This document shows, one piece after another, positions 1 to 11,130 of a DNA stretch of 64,000 nt. Position 1 is the first letter of the stretch. Each line of letters starts with the position of its first letter. The DNA lies in contig WBMV01004987.1 of assembly GCA_013396655.1 (NCBI GenBank), positions 554,886 through 618,885 of the forward strand, read 5' to 3'. The position numbers and the translations under genes were made by a program. Under the pieces are notes generated by a model. It searched no databases. It saw nothing but the letters and a program-made list of their open reading frames with translations, and was not told the origin of the DNA. This DNA is from Campylorhamphus procurvoides (Eukaryota; Chordata; Aves; Passeriformes; Dendrocolaptidae).

Positions 1-2399
1 CCTTCAGCCTTCCCAATCAGCAAGCTGTTTTCTCTCCCTGGTGTATGTAGTTTTATCCTTGACAAAACTGTAGGATATCTTGTATTTATGCATTGACTGC
101 ATATTTGTAAGGGAGTGGGGAAGTTGCTGGAGGAGGGAGGTCCCTGGGACTGGGGAATGGTTGTCACAACCCTGTTTGCTGTTGCTCCCAGGCTGGCCCA
201 GGGAAATCTGGCAGGGCTGGCACCTGCACAGGATGGGCTCCAGCTGCCCACACTCGCTCAGCACAGGAAAGGTGGATCACCTACCTTGCCTGCAGGTCTC
301 CAGGGGCAGAACCTCCCTGGACCTCTGCTCTGCAAGGCTGGATCCTGGAGCAGGGAAGGCAGCTCTGAGCTTGTGAGCTTCTGCATTGCTGCATTTGGGG
401 TTGATGACTGTCTGTCCATGTGCTGGCTGGGAACCTGAGCTTTGGCAGTGGCTGTGCACTTTTCTGCACACACTTCTGGTGTCTTTTTGCAAGAATTTGA
501 TGAGTTACTCCTTTAGTTGCCAGAGTTAATTGTGTTTGTTAATGATTTTCAGCTTTCAAAACAAAAATCCTGTATTCATCTTAACGCCTTGCTGTTCTAC
601 GTAGGCAGTCCTTAGCACGTGTCTGTGCATGCGAGGATTTAATTAAAACCTGAATAACTAAATAATCACCACACACACAGTCTGGGCGTTTGTGAGATAG
701 CACTGTGGGGACATTTTTTGAGTTCCTCAATTGCACCCCACATTATTATGTACTATTTTTGATACTGGGTGATAGTACTCCAGCTTTGCTGATGAGTGTG
801 TGTATAGATTACGAGGCAGCTGGAACAATGAGCCCAAGAGCAGTGCTTTATTCAGACACTGTCTGAGGCATTTCCATGCCACAGCTGAGAGGCACTTGTA
901 TCTCATAGAGACCAAGGCTAAAGCATTTGCATTAGGGTGCCTGAAGTGAGTATCCTAAATAGAAGTGCCCTGATTCCTTTCTCAGAGATGCTGAACACAG
1001 AAAACATTCTCAGAAGTTGTCATGCTTTGCAAAGTGGCTCTGACAGTCATGTTTCTGGGTGATGGTCAGTATTTTGGGCATTGATTGCTCCTGTAGATCA
1101 GGTGTTCAGCCCTGATGAAACCTCTCCCAGGTACCTCTCCCCACTCCAGCTGCAGGGCAGACTCCAGTTGGGCTCCTGCTTTTGCATCCATCCCTGTGGA
1201 AATGTCCCGTGGCCACACGAGACATCAGTCACAGCCCTGCACTGTCATGTTACCACGTGGGTGGCAACTGCATGCCTTCAGAAGGTGTCACCCATGGGCA
1301 GCTGCTGCTGTGGCCCCGCCTGGCCTTGTTTGTGTCCCTCAGCAGGGCTCAGGGAGGGACAGGCACTGACCTCCTGTCCTGCAGCAGAGCTGCTCTGTGG
1401 CAAGGGGCTGTTCTGCCCTTGCCTTGTCACAGCAGTGACTCCTTTCAGAGATGGAGCAGCCCCACATCTCATGCAATGTCTGTGTGCCCTGCTCTCCTGG
1501 CTGAGCAGGGCCAACAGACCTCAGCCCTCACACAAAAAGGAGGGAGGTCAGACCATGGTGCACACAGTAAATGTTTGCCTTTTTGGCACACATAACTAGG
1601 AAATAAAAAAAATTAACAATAACTTGGTGTAAGTGGATACGAGGCAGGGGCAGCCTTGTTAGCTGCAGCATGGCCATGGCTGCCACTTCTTGCTGAGAGC
1701 AAAACCATTGGTGCCTGTGTCCCCCCCTGGCAGCTGTAGGGGCATGGGCATCTCCTTTGTGTGCCAGCCCATCCCTCACTGCCCCCCAGCCCTGTCCTGC
1801 CACATGAGTTACCTCACTGGAACAGGGGCTGTCTTGCCCTCCCTGGGTTAGGACAAAATGACTGTAACAGATGTGCTCCACACCTGACCTTTGTTTTTCT
1901 AAAGCCCCTGCACACATTTTAAATTTAAAATTCCGCTCTTTCCTATAAAAGGTAAAGAAGATGTCAAGGTCTTGCTGTTCCCATTCCAAATGAAATGGGT
2001 TCATGTCCTGTTAATCAAGAAGTACAGCTGCAGCATTTGTCATTTCCCTTTAACGTAATGAGTGGTTGATACCTGTCATTTCTCAAGAAACTATATACCA
2101 GATTAAGGTGTATTTATAGAAATCTCAATTGCTGGTAACTTGGCTGTAGCCAAGTTTAGGCATGCCATTAGTAATGCATAATGAAATGACCTAAGTGGAG
2201 TTAGATTTGGGAGGGGGAGGAGAAAGCTATTTGAGTTGAATAGCTTGAGGATGCTGTTTTACTATTAAAATTAAGCTTCTGACCCCTGGCACTGAAGTGA
2301 TAAAAATAAATCTTCCTATATTTCTCTTCTGCATTTAATCTTCTATATTGGAAAAGATAAAAAATCAAATCTTCTCTCCCTTCTCTCTTTCTTTTCTAG
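1..2399 (+). other. VSTM2B: Last intron of VSTM2B (3' part)
   Basis: This stretch precedes the VSTM2B terminal exon and ends in a long pyrimidine tract (about 2370-2397) followed by the acceptor AG at 2398-2399. I searched it for the penultimate VSTM2B exon (the proline/alanine-rich stalk after the V-set domain) and did not find it, so the upstream exons lie outside the window. The open frames seen here (for example around 115-438 and 1081-1599) have no recognisable protein and are treated as chance. The part from about 2040 to 2240 is AT-rich with several TAAT and ATGCAT motifs and is a candidate conserved element. Confidence 0.65.
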
Positions 2400-2488
2400 G
2401 TACAGGACCTATTTATGCTACAGACCCACTCCTATACATATCCCTGTTAATACTGCATAAGCTTGTACATTTATTAGTAAACCACTGA
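2400..2488 (+). CDS. VSTM2B: VSTM2B terminal coding exon (C-terminal 29 residues)
   Basis: This is the last coding exon of V-set and transmembrane domain-containing protein 2B, a small immunoglobulin-superfamily surface protein of neural tissue whose function is poorly known. The exon begins after the acceptor AG at 2398-2399 with GT, which completes a split glycine codon. It then encodes 28 residues and stops at TGA 2486-2488. The peptide contains TDPLL followed by a strongly hydrophobic run and LHK, and aligns without gaps to the human VSTM2B C-terminus as I recall it (G-T-G, then T-T-D-P-L-L, then L-H-K, ending in a histidine before the stop). The hydrophobic tail is the predicted membrane segment, or possibly a GPI-anchor signal. 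VSTM2A, the nearest paralogue, has a different C-terminus. The position upstream of POP4 and PLEKHF1 on the same strand matches mammalian synteny. The rest of the protein is outside the window. Confidence 0.85.
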
Positions 2489-3110
2489 CGGACTACTCCC
2501 TCCAATCCTCCTCAGCCAAACAGAAAGGAACCTATTTAATAACAGACAAAACCCCTGACAAAGAAATACCTACAGTTTTAAAGATGGACAGAAAGAGACT
2601 GAAAGAAGCATGATAAATTCTACATAGGGGGAAAAACATATTTTTTGGGATGCCACAGAAAAATAAACCACATAGAATAATGCATCTAGTTTCCAGACTC
2701 TATGGTGTAAAGCCCTGCTCTGTGCATGGCACTTATGATTTCTCTATTTTAATGTAATATTTTTTCTTTTCTAAACCTTTCCTCTGACTCTTCATTTTGC
2801 ACGAACTGTTGAGCAGTTATCTTTATGACAATATGTAAAGATGTTGGGTCAAACCCTTCCTAAGAAAGGAAATATTTTTAGTAGATTATTGTGTTTAGGT
2901 TTTTTGGATTTCCTTTTTCTTTTTTAATTAAATTATTTCTTTTGGAGACATAAAAAAGGTACATCCTACCATAATTAATATTCACTGTCAATAATATTTA
3001 TTTTTAAATGAAGATTGGGAACAAGGTAAGACATTTGTTTATAAACTGTATTGTATATTGCTGAATAACAGTTGAATAAAAAGATTTTGAAATAAAGTTT
3101 TTACAGATGT
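2489..3110 (+). other. VSTM2B: VSTM2B 3' UTR
   Basis: AT-rich sequence that directly follows the VSTM2B stop codon and ends just after two AATAAA hexamers. No open frame of note is present. The end at about 3110 is inferred from the position of the hexamers and not from transcript data. Confidence 0.6.
3075..3096 (+). promoter_or_regulatory. VSTM2B: Polyadenylation signals of VSTM2B
   Basis: Two consensus AATAAA hexamers sit at 3075-3080 and 3091-3096, about 600 bases after the VSTM2B stop codon. A T/G-rich stretch follows at about 3097-3115, as expected of a downstream element. Cleavage would fall at roughly 3105-3120. Confidence 0.6.
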
Positions 3111-6100
3111 GTGTGCCTTTCCCTGTGTCCTGAAGGCTCCTGAAGAGGTTTCATGGCTCCGTGTTCCCTACCTTGTCACAACACAGAGACCCGAGGAAAG
3201 ATGCAACACAAACAAATTAAAATTGAAAGCAATTCCTTTTCAGACAGCCTCGCCTAATGCCAAACCCCACAGCACAATGTGCTGGCAGCTGCTCACAGGC
3301 TGTAGCTGTGTTTTCCTGTGGGAACACCAGTTATCACTGGGCAGTTAATCCAAGGTCTATCAGATGGGCAGTGGGACAGTGTGTGGCATTCAAGGTAAGT
3401 TCCTTTGGTTTGGTCCAGGCCTCTCTGAAAAAGGGATGAATCAAGTAGTGGAAAATGAACACAAAAATAATTCAACCTGGAATGTTATAGTCACTAGATC
3501 TGGTTCCAAGATTTGTTTAAAATATATTCAGATTTTTAAAAATACGTGGTTATGTCCCTTTTCTTACCGAAGTGAGCTTTCTCTAATGAAGTTTTTTTAT
3601 AGTAAATACAGCAGTTACTTTTCTTTTCCAAAAACTTGTTTTTCAGGCAAGGCAATAGGATGACTTGGTAAAGAAACATGACCTTCTTTAGCTGAATTTA
3701 GTGAAGTACCTTGAAATCTTCTGTGCCTGACTGTGACTCTCGTCCTTTCATTTGCGTGGCATTTTAGAAAGGACCTTCATTGTGGAAAAGGTAAAGTGAC
3801 AGCTCCAGTGCCAGCAGGACTCTGCCTGCAGGAGCTGGGGAGCAAAGGCAGGGCATGCCACTGCCTCACCTCGTACCCGAGTGCTCTTCTAGGAGGGCAG
3901 GAAGGGATTGTCATTTTCTCACATGGTCAGAATTGTTTTTCTAGGACTGCCAGTGACAGTGAGGGATTTGCGTCACACACTCACTAGGTTTGAGAGCAAA
4001 GCAAGTGTGTTTCATATGTGCTCCTACATTGCAAAAGCCCTCTAATACTGGGGCAAACTTGCCAAAAGTGGTAAAAGATTTGCAAGGAGGTTCGTTCCAT
4101 TAATGCCAGCTGTAGGATCACATGGATTGCTGAATAATCCATAATCAACCCACAAGAAGCAGAATTGTTCTTTGGAAGAACTTGGAAGTGGTCGTTGCAA
4201 GGCTGGAAGTGCATCAGAGCATGAGACACTGAAGAGCACAGTCCTTGACTTCCATATGCACATGGGAGGGCCAGGCTTTTATAAACTATAAGGAAAAGGA
4301 CCACATCTAGCCCATGTCTGGTATTCCTGTCTGGGAATTTGTTCAAGGACAGTTACTCCAGCAGAGGAACGTGTGGAGTCTGCAATGTCAGGAGAGCTCT
4401 AACCCTTCGAGCGAGGGCTGGCCGTGCAAGTGAAATCTGCCTGGGTGTGGACCGGGGCTCCTCTGCCCAGCTCGTCATCGCTGCTGCTGTTCTGTCACGG
4501 GCAGGGAATATTTCTCAGGGCTTCATCTTCCTTCTGAGGGAATGGACTAGAATTTTTCCACAAGAGGAAGAAGAACATCTGCCTAAACTGATCTAAAGAA
4601 ATAGCTGGAGCATGTCTATCTAGGAGTAGTTATGCTGCTTTTTCAACTTCAGCCATACCTCAGCTGGTCTCTGAGTAAACAGGTGTCTGCTTTGCTCTGA
4701 TCCTTTTGTTTCATCACTTACAGAGTACGTTGTCTCTTGAATTGAACACTGTGTGTTTTGGAGGAAATACATCATCCTGAGCTTGTCCTTCCCTTCCTTT
4801 TGTAGCCTGTTACCTGCACAGGAATGTGGCAGCAACTGCAAGTTTTGTGTGCAGTGGCAGGAATAGAATTATCAAGGTCTTTTATACTTTAATCACATTA
4901 AAGGTGAAAAAATATTAAATCTGCAACTAAAAGTAACTTTCTTTTATCCCTTCTGAGATCAGAATTAAGTGTGCCACAGTAGGAACAATATAACAATTCT
5001 TATATTCCAATTCACATGAAACCTCAGAACTACTAAACAATAACCTCAGGATTTGATGAAAAATCTCTAACATGAGCAATAGGCATCTTTTCTTTCCAGC
5101 AAACACCTGCACACATGGAGAGATAACTCATTCTCAGCACACAGGATAACTCCAACTAGGGAGCAGATTGCCAAGATAACCTGGCTCTACCTTCCCTATA
5201 TTTCTGCCTTCAAAAATGTGCAGAATGAGTTGAGGAGCTCAGCCCCTACAGCCCAGTTTTGGGGCCATGGTTTCCACATTTGGGCCAGTTCTTTCTTTGA
5301 AAATACACCGTCTGTAATTGGCCCTGTATTCCTGCAGTGCAGGGAAAATAACTGGCTAAAGAAGACGTTGCAGCTTTCGGTACAGTATTTAGTCTTTAAA
5401 AAGCATTTAAGGGAATGAGAAACATTCTGAAGAAAAATTGTAAAGAATTTGAAGCCTTATTGCTTGTGAGTGTGTTAAGAACTTCTGCTAAAACATCTGT
5501 CCTTTGAGAGTGCTCTTTCTTCTGAAAAGGGCAACTGCCTCACTTCTGCTGATTGTATTTACAAAGGGCAAAGAGAGGTTTTGCTGTACCCTTAATGGAC
5601 AGAGGCTAGTGGCAAATCTTGCTATTTCATAAATCTCAGCATTCCTCATGGTGTCTGCTGTCAGAATCGATTAGGAGTAAGTGCTTGGACTGCAGAGCCT
5701 TGGAAAGGCGGTGTGTCTCCTGCAGTACCATGCAGAGAGTGCTCCAGCACGGGTGGTGGGGTTGGTGTGTGCCAGGGCACCTGGGGAAGCAGCCCCGGGT
5801 CCCTGCACTGGGGACGGCACAGCCAGCGGCTCCTTGCACAGCCAGCAAACAACTGAGCTGGGAAACATGAGTGATGGCTGGCAGGGGCCAGAGCTGAGTC
5901 ATCTGTAATATAATCATAAGGAAACACACATTTTTCCTGAGAGAAAATCAATAGAACTTTGCACTTTTCCTTGTAATATTTCCAGTCTGCGCCATCAGCC
6001 GCAGCTCGCTCACAGTTATACTGCCATAAATTCACTGCGAGTTAATGGATTTCTACCAAAATGAATGGATTTAAAGCAGGGTAACAGCGCTGATGCTGGA

Positions 6101-9100
6101 GCCATCCACATGTAAAAATGCGTGCTGCAAAAGGAGTTTCACAGCACACAGGTGACCCTCAAAGTGCCAAGACCTACCAAGTAAAAACCAAAATTGGCTA
6201 GTTCCATAGCTAGTGCTCCTTTTCTGGCCAAACTCCCAAGAAAAACGCAGCCTGCAGTGCTGAAAGCCTCGCTGTGCATGGCAGGGGGGCCAGACCCATG
6301 GAAGGGAAGATGGGTGAGCGAGCAGCTTCACGCTGTGATGGAGAGTGCAAGAGACTGTCTGAACGTGTCATTTGTCATTTCCTGCATAAAACATTTTGGA
6401 CCCTAGTCTCACTTAGAATTAGTAAGTAAGTAAATAATGTGCTCCCAAACTGGTGTGTCAAAACTAGGTTGGTTAATGTATGAGCTGCCTCCGTTGCATT
6501 TGTTACTCCACAGCAAATTTCATGCTTAGCCAGAGGCTGGCAAAGTTCATTTATTCATTATCCCCAAACTTTGGGCAGTTATTATTCAAACTCCCCTAGT
6601 ACATCTATTTAATAAGAAGAGAACAGAAAATTGATGGGATCAGAAATGTTAAAGTCTTAATTAATGCTTTTAGCAAAGACTGATTGGAGGGGGGTTGTTG
6701 TGCGAATATTAATGTGCCACAAGCGCGTGTGCTGGCTGGTGTCGCTGAGCACGAGGAGGGCTCTGCCAGCCCTGCCCAGGGAGCTCAGCCCCTGCAGTCC
6801 AGTGAGGTGTGGGTCCATGGGGACACCACCTGTGTCACCCTGGGGGCTCTGTGCCACCAGGGCAGCGGTGGCACACATGGCAACCAGTGCTGCAAGCCAT
6901 GGGAGAGCGCTAAACTACAAGCATCACTAATTATTGCTGATAATGAATAAAGCAAGATGAAATGATGAAACATTTCGCTTACAGCAGAGAAAAGATGTAG
7001 GGTTTTTTAATTCTTCACTGCTTTTGGGCTTTTGTGGTGTTTCTGTCCCCTGGCAGCCATGCAGTGTCTCAGGTCACTGAGCTGTGATGGGAGCGGCTGG
7101 GCATCCAGGGGCTTTGCTCAGTGGACAGATGCCCTGAGGTAGCACCCAGGGCTGTGGGCACCTGGGCACCAGGTTGGGGGTTTATGCACATAGAAGTGGC
7201 TATAATTATTTCATAGGAAAATTAACAAGCCTTAAACCAAAGGGAATGAGATGAATGCTGGAAGGATCCCAGCAAGGCAGGTGGGGTGCCTTGAGGGACC
7301 CCTGTCCTGCCCCAGAGCAGCAGCAGCCATGTGGTTTGACAGGGGATGGGGAAGAGGAAGGGAGGCCAAGGTGGTTTCTTGCTGGTTTTAGACCATGTTT
7401 TTTTAAAACCCCAGCAATCTCTGCAGAGTAAAGATAGGTATTATTATAAATGAAGTCAGTCAGGGAAATTATGTGCTTCAGATCTGCATCAATGACAATC
7501 CAAAACTTAGCACTGAACAAGGTGGCTTTTATAAAGGATCTGTGCTAATGGCAATGAATGGACTGAAATCTCCTATTTCTCCTCTGGTGAGTGCCTGCCT
7601 TCTAATTATAGCAATTATGGACATTCCAAGCAAAACACAGTTACATTAGTGGAATTGAAGAGGACTGTGATGTAGAGTGAGTTAATGGATTTCCCTATTT
7701 GTTGCCTATAGATTTTCTTTCCTGTTATTGGTGAAATGTATCTGAAATCTCATGTAGAAAATAATCTGTAGTGTAATATGGACTAAATTACCAAGATCTT
7801 GATAAATACCTCAAAAATACTTACAGTTCAATTGAGGATTATACTTTTCCAATAGGAAATTTTTGGTATTTACTCTGGGGAATGTGGGGAATGGGATCTT
7901 ATGCTGCCCTTTTTTCTCTTCCATGACTAGACCTGTCAAAAACTTTAATTCTTCTCTGGGTTAGTATTACCCTTGAAATAGAAATCAGCAGGTTAAGGCT
8001 TTGAGAGTATTACGCAGGATGAAAAGGACAGGGGACCACATAAAATGGTCTGTTATTTTTGAATTTTGTTATTTTCCTTGGAAATATGAAGTAATTGATT
8101 TTTTTTAACAAAGTGGACTAGGATTTCTTCATTATTAATATTTTTCAGGCTTGCTCTGACAATCCAGTGAGTATCATGACTCATTTTGGGTTTTAGGGTG
8201 ATGAACATAGTATGTAGGGAGGTGTTGATATTTAGGCTGACAGTCAAAGTCAACTGTTTGGCAAAAATTAGTAGGGTATTTCTGATTTCCAAGTGTTCTG
8301 TTTTTATAATAGCTTTTAATTTCTTTTTTATTTTTTTTAAACAGATCTTCTGTATCCACAGTCTATGTTAGACAAGAGACTTAGCTCTAAATTCCCATGG
8401 CAGAGTCTTTTATTAATGTATGTGCTGTAATTTAGTTATTTACTGTTCTGGGCAGTTGCATTTCAGTGCTTCCAGAGTTTGTCAGAGTTGATCCAAGTGA
8501 CTGATACCTGTCAGTATGTCATTAATCAGCTGTCTTTGCAGCTTTACAAATGTGTCACCAGCCCCAGGAGATCTCTGTGCTCTTAGGCTGGTCTGAGGAT
8601 GGTCAGTGCCAGGACTGACAGCCCGCCTTGGCTTGCCTCACCCTTCCCTCAAAAGAGCAATGTGAGGGGCTGCTGTGCCCGAGAGATGAGGAGTGTGGGC
8701 AGATTAGCAAGGACCTGAGAACTAAATTAGCCCTTGGAACACGTGATGGCATCAGGCAGCTCTGGTCTGGGGGACAGTCTGTGCCCTGAGACGTGCACTC
8801 AGGGTCAGCTCTCTGGAGCCTACAGAGCATCAAAACTGTGGTGGTGAGGACTTAATTTGTCTCCGCTTTCTGGGATCTCCTCGAAAGCACTGAAAGCAGG
8901 ATGGCAGGGGCTGTATTGCCAGGCCTCCAGTGGCCAGTGCAGCTCAGGAAACCTCGTGCCCCGTGTCCCAGAGCACGGCTCAGCCTGGCACACCCTGGTC
9001 TGGCAGGACAGCCACCATCACTCCCCCAGCTTTGAGCAGGCAAGGACAGTGGGAGCACAAGGAAAGGCCACCCATGGGTTCCTCAAGGGACCCTCAAGTG

Positions 9101-10600
9101 ACTCAGGATTTCCCTAGGTAAACTAATCCTGTGTCTCTGAGAGGAATTAGGATGTTGTTAAAACACCCCACATTGCTGTACTGAATCTACACCCCTCTGA
9201 GCTCTGGCAGTGCCTTCTCAGTGTGTCTTGTCATGACTAAACCAAGCAGTACATGAGCTCAGGAGCTGTGCTTGCCTTGGAATGTGGATAAATCTTCAGA
9301 CAAAGGTACAGTGTGCACCTCTGAATCCAAGTCAATCCAAGGAATAACTGTACTGAAGGATGCTCTGGACCCAACCATGTCTGTCAGTGATACCTGTTAG
9401 CCTGAGGGGAATGCAGCACTTGGGGAAGTGCACAAGAGAAGGTAAAGGCAAAAAAATCAAATGAGACAATGAAAATTTACAGTTTGATTAAGGAAGCATC
9501 AGTTACTTTATGGTCTTTACCAAATACACTCATGTTTGTTATTCATTTATGTTAATTTAGTGCAATACAGTAAAAGTACAATCATTCAGTGATACAAATG
9601 ATAATAATAGTGTAATCCATTTACAGAGTGCCTGGATATAATTTCAACTTTTATAGTATAGTGGTATGAAAGTCTCAAGTTAGCTAAATGCACAGCAAGG
9701 TGCTAATTGCAGTCCTGGTTAAAATGAACCTCCAGTTATGCTTAAGTTACTGATAATGACTTTGCACCTGAGCTAGCCATTTCCCACTGAAGTCTGCAGC
9801 CAGACTTCTTACACAGTGACATCTTTTAATAATTAACAACCCTGGCATTTCAGTCTCTAGAGAAGAAAACAGGGTTTGACAGGACAGGAAGTCCAAAATT
9901 GAGTACCTGCGAGTGCATCAATGCTGTGGGGGGTGTGTCCATGTGGCCACCTTGCAGTTTTCCAGCACACAGGGAGAGGTAGAAGGTGGGCTCATCCCGC
10001 TGCTGCCAGGGCTGGGGGCTCCAACCACACCAGGCACCTGTCAAAATCAGAACTGTAACATGATTTAATATCAACACTGAGTAAAAGGAACTAAATCCAG
10101 CTTGCCACAGTGTCAAGTGTGGGTAGCTTGCACTACTTATGCTAGACTAAAGCATTTCACTAAGGCAAACCATCTCAAAAGCAAATGCGTGGAGCTTTGC
10201 TGGGTTCAGAAAGTGTTTGTCAACCTGGTTGTAAATGCACATGGAAAAGTCAACCCACTTTAGGCTCATTACCCTGGGTAATTCAAACCTTGCCACTGCA
10301 GGTTTTAGGAGCAGAGCAGCCCCAGAGAAAGCAGTGCTAACGTTCAGGGCCATGAAAATGCCATGTGTTCACCCTGCACGTTTCCCTTCATTTGAAACTG
10401 ATCTCTGTTGCTGCTGGCATTTACAGGGCTTGGGAAAATCACCCACCCCTCCGGTTTGTTGTTTACAGCTGGGAATGTGACTGCAAATGGCAAGGGAGGA
10501 GGGGAGCCACAGGGCCATTTACCTGGGGACACTAAACCTCACCTGCTGTCGGGTCTCAGGAGTAGGAGACAGATGTGCTGCATGGCTTGTCTGGGGAATG
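3111..10600. other. Intergenic, no gene recognised
   Basis: Between VSTM2B and POP4. Short open frames occur on both strands but none resembles a known protein, none shows a convincing splice-flanked exon, and no LINE or LTR coding fragment is visible. A small GTAA-type repeat is at about 6420-6435. Base composition alternates between AT-rich and moderately GC-rich blocks. I see nothing else that can be supported. Confidence 0.5.
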
Positions 10601-10632
10601 GGCTCAGTAAGTTCTGCGGTCAGGCTGAAGCT

Positions 10633-10654
10633 ATTTATTTTTATTTTTATTTTA
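10633..10654. repeat. TTTTA microsatellite
   Basis: Four to five tandem copies of a TTTTA unit. A short simple repeat with no other context. Confidence 0.8.
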
Positions 10655-10839
10655 GCCACACTTGACATTCCCAAAGCAGATGGATGGAGCTTAAGAAGAC
10701 AGGTGAATAAGCAGGAGCAGCATGATTTGCTGCAGCTGAAACTTTCACTCTGCTCTAAACCAAGCTTTTCTCAGTGGAGGAAAGGGAGGGGGTGGGGAGT
10801 TTATTTCATGTGCTGAACCAAGCAGCAGAATAAGGTGTT

Positions 10840-11130
10840 TTCCCAAATAAATGCGCTGATAATGGTTTTTGTCATGCCTCCCTAGCTAATTGGGGGGCGA
10901 TGAAGTGCATAATTCCAACGCTATCAAGCCTGAGGGCTTAAAGAAAAGCTTAACTCTGCCTGCAAAGCAGAGTGGAGATAGCTGGTGTGACAACTGCCTA
11001 TCAGTGGGCTGCAGGCTTTTAAACGAGCCGCCTCCACATAGGTGCAGTATCTGATTGCAGCTCCAGTTCTGCCCACAGTTCTGCCTCCCGCGTTCAGCAT
11101 CGGTACTCGATGGCCAATAAGGCCTTAAAT
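10840..11130. promoter_or_regulatory. Candidate conserved non-coding element
   Basis: An unbroken non-repetitive stretch with balanced composition and dense homeodomain-type motifs (AATAAATGCG, CTAATTGG, TGCATAATT), plus GATAATGG near its start and GGCCAATAAGG near its end. No open frame fits it. The call rests on sequence texture only, because no alignment could be made. Confidence 0.25.

Noticed and set aside
1081..1599. 172-codon plus-strand open frame in the VSTM2B intron
   Set aside because: Composition is that of GC-rich intron with many Cys, His and Trp codons, overlapping frames exist on both strands, and no known domain is present.
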